A DNA stretch of 64,000 nt from Kappaphycus alvarezii (taxonomy: Eukaryota > Rhodophyta > Florideophyceae > Gigartinales > Solieriaceae). The translations under genes and the position numbers were made by a program. This document shows, piece after piece, positions 30,490-42,540 of the stretch. Each line of letters begins with the position of its first letter. Within the stretch, counting starts at the first letter, position 1. The stretch covers positions 178,939 through 242,938 of the forward strand of contig NADL03000778.1 in NCBI GenBank assembly GCA_002205965.3, written 5' to 3'. Below the pieces are notes generated by a model, which was given only the letters and a program-made list of their open reading frames with translations, ran no database searches and had not been told where the DNA came from.

Positions 30490-32678
30490 CTCCCCCTCGA
30501 TTACATGACCTAAGCATCGCAAAGCTCTCCGAGTCCTAGAGATTTGATGTACTTTATGAATAGAATGCGACCAAGAGGCTTGGTGACTATATCTGCGGGC
30601 ATATCCGTAGACGGTACGTGAAACAGTGAAGCAACGTTTCGAATCACAGCATCTCGGACAAAGTGATATGATATGTCATTGTGCTTGTTTCGCCTGTTCA
30701 CACCCTCGTTACCCGCAAATGCTATTGTACCAGCATTATCACACCTGATTTTAACGGTGCTGTTTTTCGACTTTCCAAATGCGTCTGCAAGAAGGCACCT
30801 GAGACAAGCTGCCTATTTACAAGCCTCACACAGTGCAATATACTCCGCTTCGCATTTGGATTTTGGAACGACCGTTTGTCTCCTAGACGACCAACTAATA
30901 GCTCCCCCACACAGTTTGAACACATATTCACTGGTGGAATTTCTCGAGTCCAAGCAAACTCCCAAGTCTGCATCGCTGAAGCCCTCTAGAGTTTGCACTG
31001 GGAGATTTACATCTACGAGAACCTACCATAAGAAACATTAAGCAGCCAATAATCTGCACATATAGAGCAATCACCATAACGCCTTTTTCTGATATGTTTG
31101 TATATAGACAGGCGTCACTTCTCGCAGTCTTGAAGCCGAGCGTGTGAATAAGGAAATCGTCTATCTTTTTGTGCCATTGCCGACTCGCTTGCTTAAGACC
31201 GTAGATAGCCTTGAGAAGTTTGCAAACACGGTTGGGCTTGGAAGAGTCAACGATACCTTCAGGCTGCTCCATATAAATATCCTCTTCTAAGTCACCGTTC
31301 AGAAAGGCCGTGACCAGGTCTATTTGATGAAACTCTAAATCGAAGAGGGATACAATGGCCAATAACAATCGAATTGTTGTGAATTTGATCACCGGCGCAA
31401 AAATCTTTGAGTAATCAACTTCCTCAATTTGTTGGAAGCCCCGCACAACCAGGCAACCGTTATCCTTTTGAATCAATTTGCCGTTATCGTCTGGTATGTC
31501 CTTTACAGTGAAAACCGAGCGAGAAGTGAGAATATTGGCGTCTTCTGTTCGTGGCATTAGTGCCCAGGTTTTGTTTTTGCGTTGGGACTCTAGCTCTTTA
31601 TCAATTGCTTTCTGCCAAAACTTTGGTTGTGGTCCACCCATCGCCTCTTTGAAGGAGTTCGGTACATTGATGTCGCCACAGGAAGGTGTAAGTAAGCTGG
31701 TCCCCACCAGGCCTGTCCACCACTGTCGGGGTGGGCGTCGTGAACGAGTGAAGCAACGAGGTTCCTCATCACCGGGACCAACTTCTTGCTCACCACTCAC
31801 TTCTTCTGGTTCCAAAGTCTCATTAGTTGAGTCCGATTCAATACCTTGACTTTGAAAGATCTCAATCTCCACCGGTGACCCTGTCTCAATGCCATGTTCA
31901 TTACCACCATTAGTTGTTCCAGATTCAATTTTATCAGTATTGGTCGCCTCTTCTGGGTCAAAGTCCAGGTCATTGTCATCAGACGAATTTTCATCATAGG
32001 AGCAAGCCCCTGGTCTCGACTTATCGAACTGCACATCCCTGGAAATAACAATGCGATGTACGTTGTCGTCCCAAATTTTGTATGCCTTGGTTCCCGTCGG
32101 ATACCCAACAAACATTCCCGTTGTTGCGCGGTCGTCAAGTTTTGCTCAACTTGTTACCAGGCACCTTGTACCAGCATTGACATCCAAATACACATAGGTG
32201 AGAAACATCGGGGTTTTTCTTCATCCATTGGTGAAATGGAGTAACGAGACCACCCAAAGCTCTTGTCGTGACACGATTTCGAACGTAAACTGCGTTATCG
32301 AGAGCTTCAGCCCAAAAAGCTTTCGGAACATTCATATGCGACAGCATAGACCTAACGAGACCCATCAGGGTACGATTGAGCCGTTCTGCCACACCGTTCT
32401 GCTCAGGTGTGCATGCAGCGGTCGTTTGATGAACAGTGTCTTGTGACGATAGAAAGGATTGGAACTCTGAAGATAGATGCTCTCCACCACGATCAGATCG
32501 AAGCACTTTCACGCGTTGACCAGTGTGTGTGAAGGCATACTCGGCAAACTTTTGATAAAAATGGAACGTTTCATCTTTACTCTTCATCGGATAGGCAACA
32601 CTCCAGTTTGGGTGGTCATCGATAAAAGTAACAAAGTATCTACCATCACCTACTGACTGTACTTGGAGTAACCCGCCG
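30490..32678 (-). pseudogene. Copia copy B, truncated, with YVDD deletion
   Basis: Same family as the array but older. From 32678 downward: integrase core (GRYFVTFIDDHPNWSVAY, LRSDRGGEHLSSEF, TPEQNGVAERLNRTL), a frame break near 32,130, the linker with SRRPPRQWW, and the reverse transcriptase (SRSVFTVKDIP, RGFQQIEEVDYSKIFAPVI, LVTAFLNGDLEEDIYMEQPE, YGLKQASRQWHKKIDDF). The frame then jumps from IALYV directly to QIIGCLMFLMVGSR, deleting about 75 residues including both catalytic aspartates of YVDD. A second deletion precedes the RNase H remnant (about 30,990-30,510, ending IKSLGLGELCDA). Gag, protease and the integrase N-terminus are missing because the copy is cut at 32,678, where an LTR of another family starts. 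Confidence 0.9.
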
Positions 32679-33383
32679 TGTTGAAAAAGAGATAGAATGC
32701 ATGCGATCCCATGGTTTTTAGTTGCCACATGGACACGTGTACACTTGTAGCATGAAAATGCAAGTTGCACCCTTCTTCTGTGTGCACACCTATGACCCGT
32801 GTAAGATGGGCCAAACCGGAAGTTGCCTGGGACGAAAGCCCATTTTCAGGCAACTCAAAATCACGGCGCATTTTGCCATTTTTCAAACCACTTGGTATTC
32901 TGCCCTCTGATTGGCTGCTAGATACGCCTCCATAACACTCATATCGCTACAAGTGGCGGTATCTGAGCGGATCTTTGTGGAGCATTCTGACACTTGGCAT
33001 GTTATGGTTGGTTGATGGTTTGTCCCTATTCTAGGCTCAAAATACTGTACACAGGGTGGCATTCGTGTACTGTCTCCTATGTGGCATACTTGTACTGTCT
33101 CCCCTCTGTCGTACGTGTATTTTAATTTAGGTGTCGTACGTGTACAAGTAAACAGTGGTTTCCATATTTATCCTATAGTTGCCTGGACTGGCTGCATACG
33201 GCTTACACTATACTCATTATACTGGCTGCGTACAAATCACTCTTGCACAAGTATGCAGCCAAAGTATGTTGATGCAGCCACGTTGCTTCTACAGTATTGC
33301 ACGTATGGCACGGCACGTAAGGCTTAAATCACGTTGAACGGCCTGTATGAGATTTACGTACTGTTACGTAGCAAAGTGAGACA
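32679..33383 (-). repeat. 0.7-kb LTR, family 2, reverse copy
   Basis: The reverse complement of 32679-33383 matches 39303-39990 along its length, sharing the GTAACAGTACGTAAAT start region, a TGGCTGCATCAACATACTTT block, CACGTG-type motifs and a TTTTTCAACA end. Its outer ends are TG and CA. It abuts the broken integrase of copy B. A clean target duplication is not visible, although CCCGCCG occurs on both sides. Confidence 0.8.
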
Positions 33384-33899
33384 AGCCCGCCGAAAATTGT
33401 TTTCTACTCTTATGATATATTAAGTTCCCGCCTTTGGGTTTTGTTACAGAGCGAGAGATTACAGTTGCATAGGCGGGGTACGTAAGGCATATTTCACGGG
33501 TTGACTGTTTTATTATATGTTTACGTAACAGAACGTGCATGGCTAGCATGGACGTAATGTTACTCACGTTGTGAATATTGGTAATTATGGATATACCGCG
33601 CATGCAAATGAGAGATTCTGAGGCATCTTGGCTTGGGTAGGCTATAGGATCAACAAAGATAGTACTGCAAATGTAGATTTTGCTACTTTCATTTTGCTTT
33701 CAAAAAGCCGAAGTGAGTACCAGCAAACAGGATATAGTTGTAGTCTAATAGCTCATCCAAGTACAGAAGAGGTACGGACTTGCCTTTGATTTCAAAACCA
33801 ACCTCACCCTTGCCGTTCTATCTCCTTTCTCTTTCCTTTCTCCACCTGCACTCCTTCCCTACATTCCTTTTCATTCTCTCTCCTCATCCCTCACCATCC
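33384..33899. other. Nothing recognised
   Basis: AT-rich sequence, then a pyrimidine-rich stretch (33780-33900) leading into the next transposon fragment. No gene supported. Confidence 0.4.
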
Positions 33900-34650
33900 C
33901 CTGTTTCTATCAGGAGGAGGTCCAATATATCCTTGACACCTAATGACACGACTCTCGTCACAAATGTTGTCAACATCTCGTACCGACACGCGACGACAGG
34001 CCCGGACGCAGACTTTTGGAAGTCTGCCATCGAGTCCGAGCGAGACTCGACCATTCGGAAAAAAACATGGAAGTTAGTCCCACGTTTGGAGGCCTCAAAT
34101 ATTCTGACTCCAAACTTGATGTTTGCAATAAAAGATGCCCAGGACTCCAACAGTGGCTTTCATCGAAAATCGAAGGCGCGTCTTGTCGCTTGTGGATTCT
34201 AACAAGTGAAAGGGGTAGATTATAATGAGAAATACGCCCCTGTAGTGAAGCTCACGTCATTTCGGGTGCTTTTGGCACTTGTTGCGCATCAGGATCTGGA
34301 GCTGCATCAAATGGACGTTAAGACGGCATTTCTGAGCGGTGATGTGGAAGAGGACGTGTACATGGAGCAGCCTGATGGGTTTAAAGACACCTCGAAACCG
34401 AATCATGTCTGCAAGTTTCTGAAGGCCTTGTATGGTTTGAAACAGGCACATAGGCGGTGGCACCAGAAAATCGATGATTTTCTTGTTGATGGGCTCAAGT
34501 TCAAAAGTAGCACTAATGATCCCTATGTCTATGTAAAATTTGACCCAACCTCCGACTCAATCATGACTATCCTCCTGTATGTCGATGACTTGCTGCTTGC
34601 AGGAAACAACGTGGAGGCTATTGCATGGATGAAGGGGGAGCTTGTCCTCC
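33900..34650 (+). pseudogene. Copia reverse transcriptase fragment cut off after YVDD
   Basis: Plus-strand copia pol: GPDADFWKSAIESERDS, KTWKLVPRLEASNILTP, KARLVACGF, then an in-frame TAA (34201-34203) where the family has Gln, then VKGVDYNEKYAPVVKLTSFR, MDVKTAFLSGDVEEDVYMEQ, YGLKQAHRRWHQKIDDFL and an intact ILLYVDDLLLAG. At about 34,645, after AWMKGEL, the sequence changes without transition into gag-like sequence of a different copia clade. It resembles the array family's reverse transcriptase but is clearly diverged. Confidence 0.85.
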
Positions 34651-34654
34651 AGAG

Positions 34655-37600
34655 TTCAGGCACGATGCTAACAAAGTTCGTTTTCTTCGCTCTGCCGTCA
34701 GGCATCTACCCTGGGCTGAGAATGCCGTCGCCAATTTCACCTCCTAACGTTACAAGTTCAATGGATTTGTCACCGCGCTTCGCGAAGGTCTACAACTTTC
34801 CATCGAGACTGGGAAGCTCGAGAAGGACAAGAAGCCTTCCTCCTCCTATTCAGTCCCTAGGACGACGTTCTACCAGCAATACGGAAGACGTCCGCCCAAG
34901 TTCCGATCTGGTAGGAGCCAGAAGAAAAACCCAATAGGAAAGGATGGAAAGCGAATGTTGTGTCATGGGTGTGGATCCGATACGCATTTCAAGTCTTCGA
35001 ACGAGTGTATTCCTAGAGCGATCAAGGCCCACGCTCGCAAGCAGTTGTCTGAAGGAGTCCCGGCAGTTCATCTTGTTCGTCAACTTGTGGACATATTGGA
35101 GGAAGACTCTACCGTTGTCGTGACTGGTCACGCCTCAGAAGACTCGCAGTCAGAGCTCGAACTCTTCGATAGCTACGACCAGGACCAAGAGACGACCCAC
35201 GAAAACTCTGTCGAAGACATTGGATTCATGGAACACGTCGATTCCGAAGTTGCTATCAACCACATAGCTGGAGCTATGAGAGCTGACCTTGTTGATTATA
35301 CGCCTACTAATCCGTATCCGGATTTTCCGTAAGGTATCGTGAATGGACGGTTGTTTATCGACGCCGACTTAACAAGGTGTGTGCGCATCGCACAACCATA
35401 CCCCGGCACAAGTCCCGAACACGAAAGTTAAGAGAAGAGATCGACATGACTGATGTCTACGTCGCTTCCTTCAAGAAGAAGTATTCGCGATCGAGAAGCG
35501 GAACACCTGGTTCTGCGTGGATACTGGAGCTCCTTGCTCAGTTATTGGAATACGACAAGTCCGAATGATCATTTCGCGCTACAAGCAACACATGAAGAAG
35601 CTGAAGACATCCCAGAGAAGATATCGTTTCGCTGACGCTACGTTCGACTCTCTTGGACAGATCGACTTGCCGCTGCACACTCCAGAAGGCGTCCAACCAA
35701 TTCCAGTGACTCTGGACGTTGTTTCTGCAGATGTCCCTGCGCTACTCGGACTCGACGCCCTCGACGACAACTCCCTCACTCCCGACACAGTGATGAATGT
35801 CTTGGCTAAATGGATCGTACTAGACAGCACGAAAAATGACATGGGTATCAAGGCTAGAGAGAAGGTGGCAGTTAAACAATGGTCCGTTCCTCTCGTAGGA
35901 GAACACGGTCACATTTACGCCGCAATGGGTGTCTCCGTCTGCACCTTCTTTACCACGACGCAGCTTCAGAAGTTGCACCGTCAATTCCGCCACCCTTCCG
36001 CCGACAAAATCTATCGCTTACTGAAACGCGCCAAGCCAGAAGATACTACGCCTGAGACGCTCAAGACGTTGGAGGAGCTAACCAAGAGATGCGATCCGTA
36101 TCAGAGAATTCAACCTGGACCCGGGAGATTCAGAGCGGCACTCGGATGTGAAGGACTTCTCTTCAACGAGAAGATCACGATGGACATCCTGCACATCGAT
36201 AGCAAGCCAGTTCTACACATCGTCGATGAAGCTACCCGATTCAGTCATGCAGTCTTGTTGAAGAAGTTTCGACTTAATGGATCTGGGAAGCGTTCGTCAA
36301 ATGCTGGGTTTCTGTCTTCACTGGACTACCAAACAGGATCCTCGTCGATCAAGGCTCGAACTTCGGTGCATTGTTCGTTAGCATTGGAAAAGTCTGTGAC
36401 GTTGAAGTCAAAAGCACTGGAATCGAATCTCATTCAAGTCTTGGAATTGGAGAACGATATCACCAACCACTTCGCACGATATACCGCAAGCTAAAGGTTG
36501 ACTACCAGAAGGAGAACCCAAGTTTGCTTCTTGCTCTTTCTGTCAAGGCATTAAACGACACGCTTGGTCCTGAAGGAATCGTTCCGTCTGCCCTCGTATT
36601 CGGGGATTACCCCTCAGTGAGGATGCAAGGCGAACCGACGGACCACAGAGCTACGCTACTCAGCCACGCCAAGGTCGCGAACGAGGCAAGAAAGGAAATG
36701 GAGAAGCACATGGCTCGACTTCGTCTACAACGTGCTATGCGCCATGCAGTTCCCAAGGTTGCTGATCATCACTACCAGATTGGATAGTACGTCCTAGTTT
36801 GGCGTGAGAAGATCGTCAACAACCACATTGGTGAGTGGATGGGACCGTTCGAGGTTGCTGCTGTCGATGAAGATGCGAAGCAAGTCTACGTTCGTGATAT
36901 GATGGTTGGAGCAGCTCGACCTTTCTGTATGGCTCAAGTCAAGCCGTACCTGACTCCGGAGGAAGAGGCTGTGGCCTCTACGGAAACACACATGAGGGAA
37001 CTGGTGCAAGCAATGTCCCCACTAGGCTCATCTTCTGAGGTTCCGAACTTCTTTCCGATAGAGATTATATCCGAGGGTGACGAACGAGCATGGACAGCGG
37101 AGATGCAGAAGGCCAAGAAGAAAGAAATCGAAGGTCTACTTCGGAGAAAAGCTTTCGAGATCGTTGGTAAGGAAGAGGTGCCACCGGACGGTAATGTTCT
37201 TCCTGGAAGATTCATCCGCGGTCTCAAGTCGCTTGACGATGGAAGGATCAAGTGGGAAGCCCGCTATGTCATAGGAGACCATCGAGACAAGCTTAAAGCA
37301 TTCTTGGTACATTCGTCCCAGACTCTCAAGCCTTCGTCCATAAGGTTCTTACTCTGTCTCGCCGCAGCACATGGCTTCAAGACTTGGACATCCGACGTCC
37401 GACAAGCCTATCTTCAGTCTGCCGTACCTTTGATGAGAGATGTCAACATCAAGGATCCTGCCCCAGAGTTCCGACTTAAGCCAGATCAGTGTTTGAAGCT
37501 TCTGCTACCACTCTACGGTCTCTGTGAATCAGGGGACTTGTGGCATAAGACTTTCGATGATCATCAAAGGAACGAGGTTGGAATGAAGCCGATGAGATCG

Positions 37601-38608
37601 GACCCCGCGTTGTACTACCTGATGGTGAACGGTTTCTTGAAAGGTCTCACAGGAGCATATGTCGACGACCTACTTCGTTCTGGTGACAAGGACTTCGAGC
37701 AGGTATCTGAGAAAACAGAAGAACGGTTCGATATGGCTGATCCCGACTACCCGCCGTGTACCTTCACAGGTTTCAAGTTGGAGAAGAATGAAGATGTAGA
37801 GATGGTTGTCAACCAACACGAATACTGTTAAGATCTTATATTGCTACCTCTGGACGCTGAATGGAAGCACTTCGCAATTATGAGGATGAAACTCGCTTGG
37901 CTAGCAAACAGCAGGCCCGATTGTTTGTAAGAGATCTCACAGCTATCGCATGTAACGAGGGACCGGTTCAAGAAGGAACAACGTGAAATTACCCGCAGGG
38001 TCAACAGACTCATCACATTTGCACGTGACAACCTTGTTTCTATCAGTTTTTCGCGACTGGACCTCGACTTGCTTCAAGTCATTGGGGTTTCAGATGCTTC
38101 CTTCGCTTCAAACTACGATCTATCGTCGCATCTTGGTCACGTCTGCTTTATCGGTGATGCTTCAGGGAAAGTCATACCGGTGCACTTCAAGTCTTACAAG
38201 GCTCGACGAGTAACAAGGTCAATTATGGGTGCCGAATTCATTGCCTTCAGCGATTTGTTTGACGCCGCATACACACTCGCTGATGAGCTACGGGAACTAC
38301 ACCCTGGGAAGAACATCCCTGTTCGCCTCTTCCCCGATAACAAGTCTTTGTTTGACGTTTTCTCAAAGGGATCAAGGACCGCAGAGAAACGTTTGATGCA
38401 GGATATCGCTTGTGCAAGAGAAGGATTCATTCGACATGAGATTTCGGACAACGGTTTTCTGAGGACAAACTATAACATTGCCGACGGTCTCACCAAGCCG
38501 ACGCGACAGCAAGCGCTCCAAAGGGTTCTGCGAGAAGGAAGACTGAGTCTAAAAGTCGATCAATGGATTGTGCGAAGAAGGCAGCCCACTTCGAATAATT
38601 CGTATTGA
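34655..38608 (+). pseudogene. Copia-like element C, nearly complete gag-pol, broken
   Basis: A second copia clade. In order: gag C-terminus (RFLRSAVRHLPWAENAVANF in a shifted frame, 34,670 onwards), a zinc knuckle CHGCGSDTHFKSSNEC (34,958), an aspartic protease VDTGAPCSVIG (35,516) with FDSLGQIDLPLHTP and DVPALLGLDAL, an integrase zinc-binding region (KLHRQFRHPSADKIYRLLK, RCDPYQR with one Cys changed) and core (MDILHIDSKPVLHIVDEATR, GIGERYHQPLR with its Glu). The RT domain (36,839-37,831) has FLLCLAAAHGFKTWTSDVRQ and an intact AYVDDLLRSG (37,656). RNase H (about 38,080-38,608) keeps MGAEFIAFSD. Breaks: frame changes near 35,330-35,520 and 36,300, a TAG at 36,785-36,787 and a TAA at 37,829-37,831. 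The 5' LTR and start of gag are missing. Confidence 0.88.
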
Positions 38609-38652
38609 CATTGTTAAGGCACCAACAAGTTGCAATCACGCTATAGGGGCAG

Positions 38653-39302
38653 TGTCAACCTAGCTGCTATGACATCGCGCGATCATACGCCAGGTCGTAA
38701 GGTGTGTGAGATGGTAACCTCGCGGTATGATTGACCTTGTTGTTTTTTTATTACTAGAATCTATGAGTAATTTTTATTAACGTCTACTGTACTGTACTTT
38801 ACCGTTTAGGGCGACTGCCCTAATACTGGAGCCAGACCTTTTGGCCTAGCCGCCCGAGCGCACAGGTCAGTGCCATATAAATACTCGAGGTTGAGACCAG
38901 TAGGGTCGACCTCGCTCCTTGGTAGGAGGGAATAAACACGAACACTTAGCAGCCTTGAGTTTGACTCGGTTGCTAGTTCGTTGACTCTCGACACGACCCC
39001 TTTGCTAAAATCTTCTAGCCACTCTGCGGAGTTGTGCTCCAGCATTCAGCCTAGTCTGCGGACTTGTGCTCCTCCAAACGTGACTACGTCGTTTCATCTT
39101 TGGCTACTTTACTCTACATCCGTCAGCCGCCGATCGTGATCAACATTGCTCAAGGGTCTACCATTATTTTGACTCAAGTGTTCTACGTGTCCACGTGTCG
39201 AAGAATTTTAGGAGTTTTTAAAGGCCTGGATTTGTGAGGTTACCCAACCCTCCGGCGTTGGCTTGGTCCGACGCTCAGGTTATTCGTGCCAACTAGGTGG
39301 GG
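38653..39302 (+). repeat. Putative 3' LTR of element C
   Basis: A purine tract ATAGGGGCAG ends just before TGTCAACCTAGC at 38653, as expected for an LTR start 45 bp past the pol stop. Inside are a TATAAATA (38876-38883) and an AATAAA (38931-38936), a typical LTR promoter/poly(A) arrangement. An ACTGTACTGTACT cluster lies at 38786-38798. No second copy is in the window, so the right-hand limit is a guess set by the next LTR. Confidence 0.45.
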
Positions 39303-39990
39303 TGTTGCACGTAACAGTACGTAAATATCATGCAGGCTATTCAACGTGAATTAAGCCTTACGTGCCATACGTGCAATATTGTAGAAGCAACGTGGCTGCA
39401 TCAACATACTTTGGCTGCATACTTGTGCAAGAGTGATTTGTACGCAGCTAGTATATGTATAGTGTAAGCCGTATGCAGCCAGTCCAGGCAACTATAGGAT
39501 AAATATAGAAACCACTGTTCACTTGTACACGTACGACACCTATAATAATGTACACGTACGACAAAGAGGAGACAGTACACGTATGCCACATAGGAGACAG
39601 TACACGTATGCCACCCTGTGTACAGTATTTTGAGCCTAGAATAGGGACAAACCATCAACCAACCATAACATGCCAAGTGTCAGAATGTTCCACAATGATC
39701 CGCTCAGATACCGCCACTTGCAGCGATATGAGTGTTATGGAGGCGTATCTAGCAGCCAATCAGAGGGCAGAATACCAAGTGGTTTGAAAAATGGCAAAAT
39801 GCGCCGTGATTTTGAGTTGCCCGAAAATAGGCTTTCGTCCCCGGCAACTTTCGGTTTGGCCCATTTTACAAGGGTCATTGGTTTGAACAAAGAAGACGGG
39901 TGCAACTCAAATTTTCATGCTACAAGTGTACACGTCTCCAGGTGGCAACTAAAACGATAAGATCGCATGCATTTTACCACTTTTTCAACA
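39303..39990 (+). repeat. 0.7-kb LTR, family 2, forward copy
   Basis: Starts TGTTGCACGTAACAG and ends TTTTTCAACA, giving 5-bp TGTTG/CAACA terminal inverted repeats, and matches the reverse copy at 32679-33383. Contains TGTACACGTACGACA and several CACGTG-like motifs. Flanking pentamers (TGGGG, ATCAT) differ, so it is not a simple solo LTR. It may be the 5' LTR of the gag fragment downstream. Confidence 0.75.
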
Positions 39991-41336
39991 ATCATTGTGT
40001 GTTTTTCGAGTCTTGTTTGTTTGTGCAAACCAATTCTAAGGTTGTCAAGCGCTCTGTGTGTGGATCCTGAGTGTTTTTGTGGTTATTATTGTGTGTTAGA
40101 CTAGAGCATTCATTGCTTGTGCTCTACTGCTGTTGAGACCAATTTTGTGTTGTCAAGCACTCTGTGTGAGGATCCTGAGTGCTTTGTGGTGTCATTGCTC
40201 TGGTCATTGTTTGTTGGTTTGGTTTTCTGTCTCTTTTGTGGTGGTCGTGGTCATTTGGCAATTGATCAGCTCGAGTTTATTGTTTGGAAATATTGGCTTT
40301 GTTGTTTGAGGAGGAATCTAGGCCTGGTTGTTGATACCCTTGCACTCTTGGAAAGCCTTCACGGCAACGGAGAAGAAGAAGACAGAGTGCCGGGGGTCGG
40401 CCCTGGTTTGTCCGATGCTCTTGCCGAATCGTGGTCTTGGCAATCGGTTTTGTGATCCTCTCACCGGCTGTACTTTTTTGAGAACAGTGCCTTTGTGTAA
40501 CGCGAGTTGGACGGACCGTGCCATAAAACCCAAGCGGTTGACAGCGCGAGTTATCAGAAGTCGTAAGACTGAACCCGATTCCCGGTGGGAATCACGGTGT
40601 ACCAGCCGAGTCGGTCCGTTGCAGTGGCCCTTTTGCGCGCCGGCGGGACAGAGACGCTCCTCGCTTGAACGATCGATACGTACGCGAAACACCATCGCCC
40701 GTGGTCGGAGAGGGAACGACTGCCTTCTAATTCCTTACTCTGGTAGCATACCGGGTACTAGTGTTCTGCACTTGTATTTTGGTACCTGCTGGCTATACTT
40801 CTGTTGAGGCATAGATACGTGCTGTGCACGGAACGACGAGGCTCATTGGTGACCTTGAGTGCTTTCACACGAGTACGACGGAAGTCAAGCAACACAGTCC
40901 GGAAGGAAACGCGCCTGAGTTAGTACGGAAAGAATGTGATTGTGGTAAGACGCCCTTTGCTGCGGGGACCTTTCGGGGTAGTGGCTGAAAATTCCTGGCC
41001 GTCTACAGGTAAAAGTTGCTGTGCTTACTCGTGGCACACGGATTGCGCTCAAAGTTGAAAGACCAGCACTGGCCGATATACAGGGGTAGCGCCCTAAGGC
41101 ACAAATAAAGAGGTGGTAAGAGGTAAAGAGGAGGAAAACTAAAGAGGTAAAGAGTTGGAAATTAAGCACCACGTGTCTTTGAGTAATCGCTGCAAACTTC
41201 TTATAGGGAAAGGCTTGCCGTGACAAGCGACTATCGGTCGCCGGCTTGGGATACCTGAACAGAGGACTTTGCATACTCACTGCATACGTGGTAATAGAGG
41301 TTTCAGATACAAAGGGTCTTGGATAAGAACGTAGTC
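39991..41336 (+). other. Leader-like region before the gag fragment
   Basis: Contains a duplicated stretch of about 50 bp (CCAATT...GTTGTCAAGC..CTCTGTGTG, at 40030 and 40139). A GC-richer part (40,320-40,850) is open in frames on both strands but has no domain I know. From 41092 the sequence matches an inverted copy at 42674-42831. CTTCTTATAG followed by GGCTTGCC and CTATCGGTC resembles the leader just before gag in the array elements. Confidence 0.5.
41092..41249. repeat. 158-bp inverted repeat, left arm
   Basis: Pairs with 42674-42831 in opposite orientation, the same 158-bp length with about six mismatches. The arms enclose the gag fragment. The right part of the arm is the conserved gag-leader sequence of this copia group. 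Confidence 0.9.
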
Positions 41337-42540
41337 ATGGACGATCGCGGAGGCGGAGTTCGAATTGAAAAGCTCACCAACAATAATTTCCATGTTTGGA
41401 AGCAGAAGGTGCAGCTTCTTCTCGCCCTCCGGGAGCTTGATGACTACATTGTGGATGACCCGCCTGAAGAATCCGATGACGGGGCTTTCAAATCATGGAC
41501 TCGGGCCGACCGCAAAGCACGGGCGCTCATCGGGTTGTCCCTTTCTGATGAGCACCTTGAGCATGTGCACGCTGCGGCAACTGCAAAGGAGATGTGGACT
41601 ATTATTCTCAACACGTTTGAAAGGCACACACTCCTCAATAAGCTTGCGGCTCGACGCCGCTTTTACACCGCGGCTATGGACGGTAACGAGAGATTTTGCA
41701 GTATGTTAACCGTGACACAGCTAGCAGCGACCCTGAAATCCATGGATGTGACTATTGATGACAAAGAGATAGCCATGGCTGTGCTTAATGGATTGCCACC
41801 TCGGTTCGACAATCTCATCGTTGCCTTGGATGCGCTCGGAAATGAGGACAGGGTGTTTACTTTGGAATTTGTGAAGAGCCGGTTGTTGCAGGAAGAGGAG
41901 CGTGCTCAAATGAGAGTCAAAAGGTACAAAATCCAATGCGGCGCTCATATCCAGTGCCCGTCCGAATGACTACGGAGGTAATGCTAGACAGCTGCACTGT
42001 ACGAACTGGTCATTCCGGTCACCGCTGACGATGCTGGGGCAAAGATGTGAACGGTAAGCGCCCGGAAGCTCCGAGGGGCTATCGTCCACCTGGGTCTCGT
42101 AGTGGCAGAGATCTAATAGTCATCGGAACGAGAAGAATCGCCCGAGAGGAGATCAGCAGGCGTTCGTAGGTGAAATGTATTTGATTCGACTTATTCCCAT
42201 CCTCCAGCTGATAGTGAGGACAGCATAGATGAGAGTGAAATCGTTTGCCTAATGTCACGAATTAAACAGGCCGGAATTTCGGCCGGAACTTCCTCCTGGT
42301 ACGCGGATTCGGCATGTACTTCCCATATGACATACGATGGAGTGTTTTCACGAGTTATACCGAATTCTCTGCAGCTTCAGTCGAAATGGGAACTAAAGCC
42401 CGGGCTAAGATTGCTGGGCGAGGTGACGTGGAGCTGACTTACTAGTGGATGGTTGTCGAAATCGGTGCATTCTGCGAGATGTTGTTCACGTTCCTACTTT
42501 CGAATACTCTCTCATTTCTGTACGCAAAGCGGACATAGAA
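41337..42540 (+). pseudogene. Copia gag fragment (family related to the array)
   Basis: From the ATG at 41337 a 210-codon frame (to 41969) encodes a copia gag: RIEKLTNNNFHVWKQKVQLL, RKARALIGLSLSDEHLEHV, FERHTLLNKLAARRRFYTAA and MAVLNGLPPRFDNLIVALDA, about 60 percent like the array gag by eye. After a frame break come remnants of the zinc knuckle (about 42,000) and protease region (ACTSHMTYDGVFSRVIPN, about 42,320), ending near VPTFEYSLISVRKADIE at 42,540. Integrase and reverse transcriptase are absent; the copy ends at the first of two 130-bp direct repeats. Confidence 0.85.

Noticed and set aside
40318..40807. Overlapping long frames on both strands in the leader region
   Set aside because: No domain on either strand and no conservation with the array leaders; likely an open-frame effect of higher GC.
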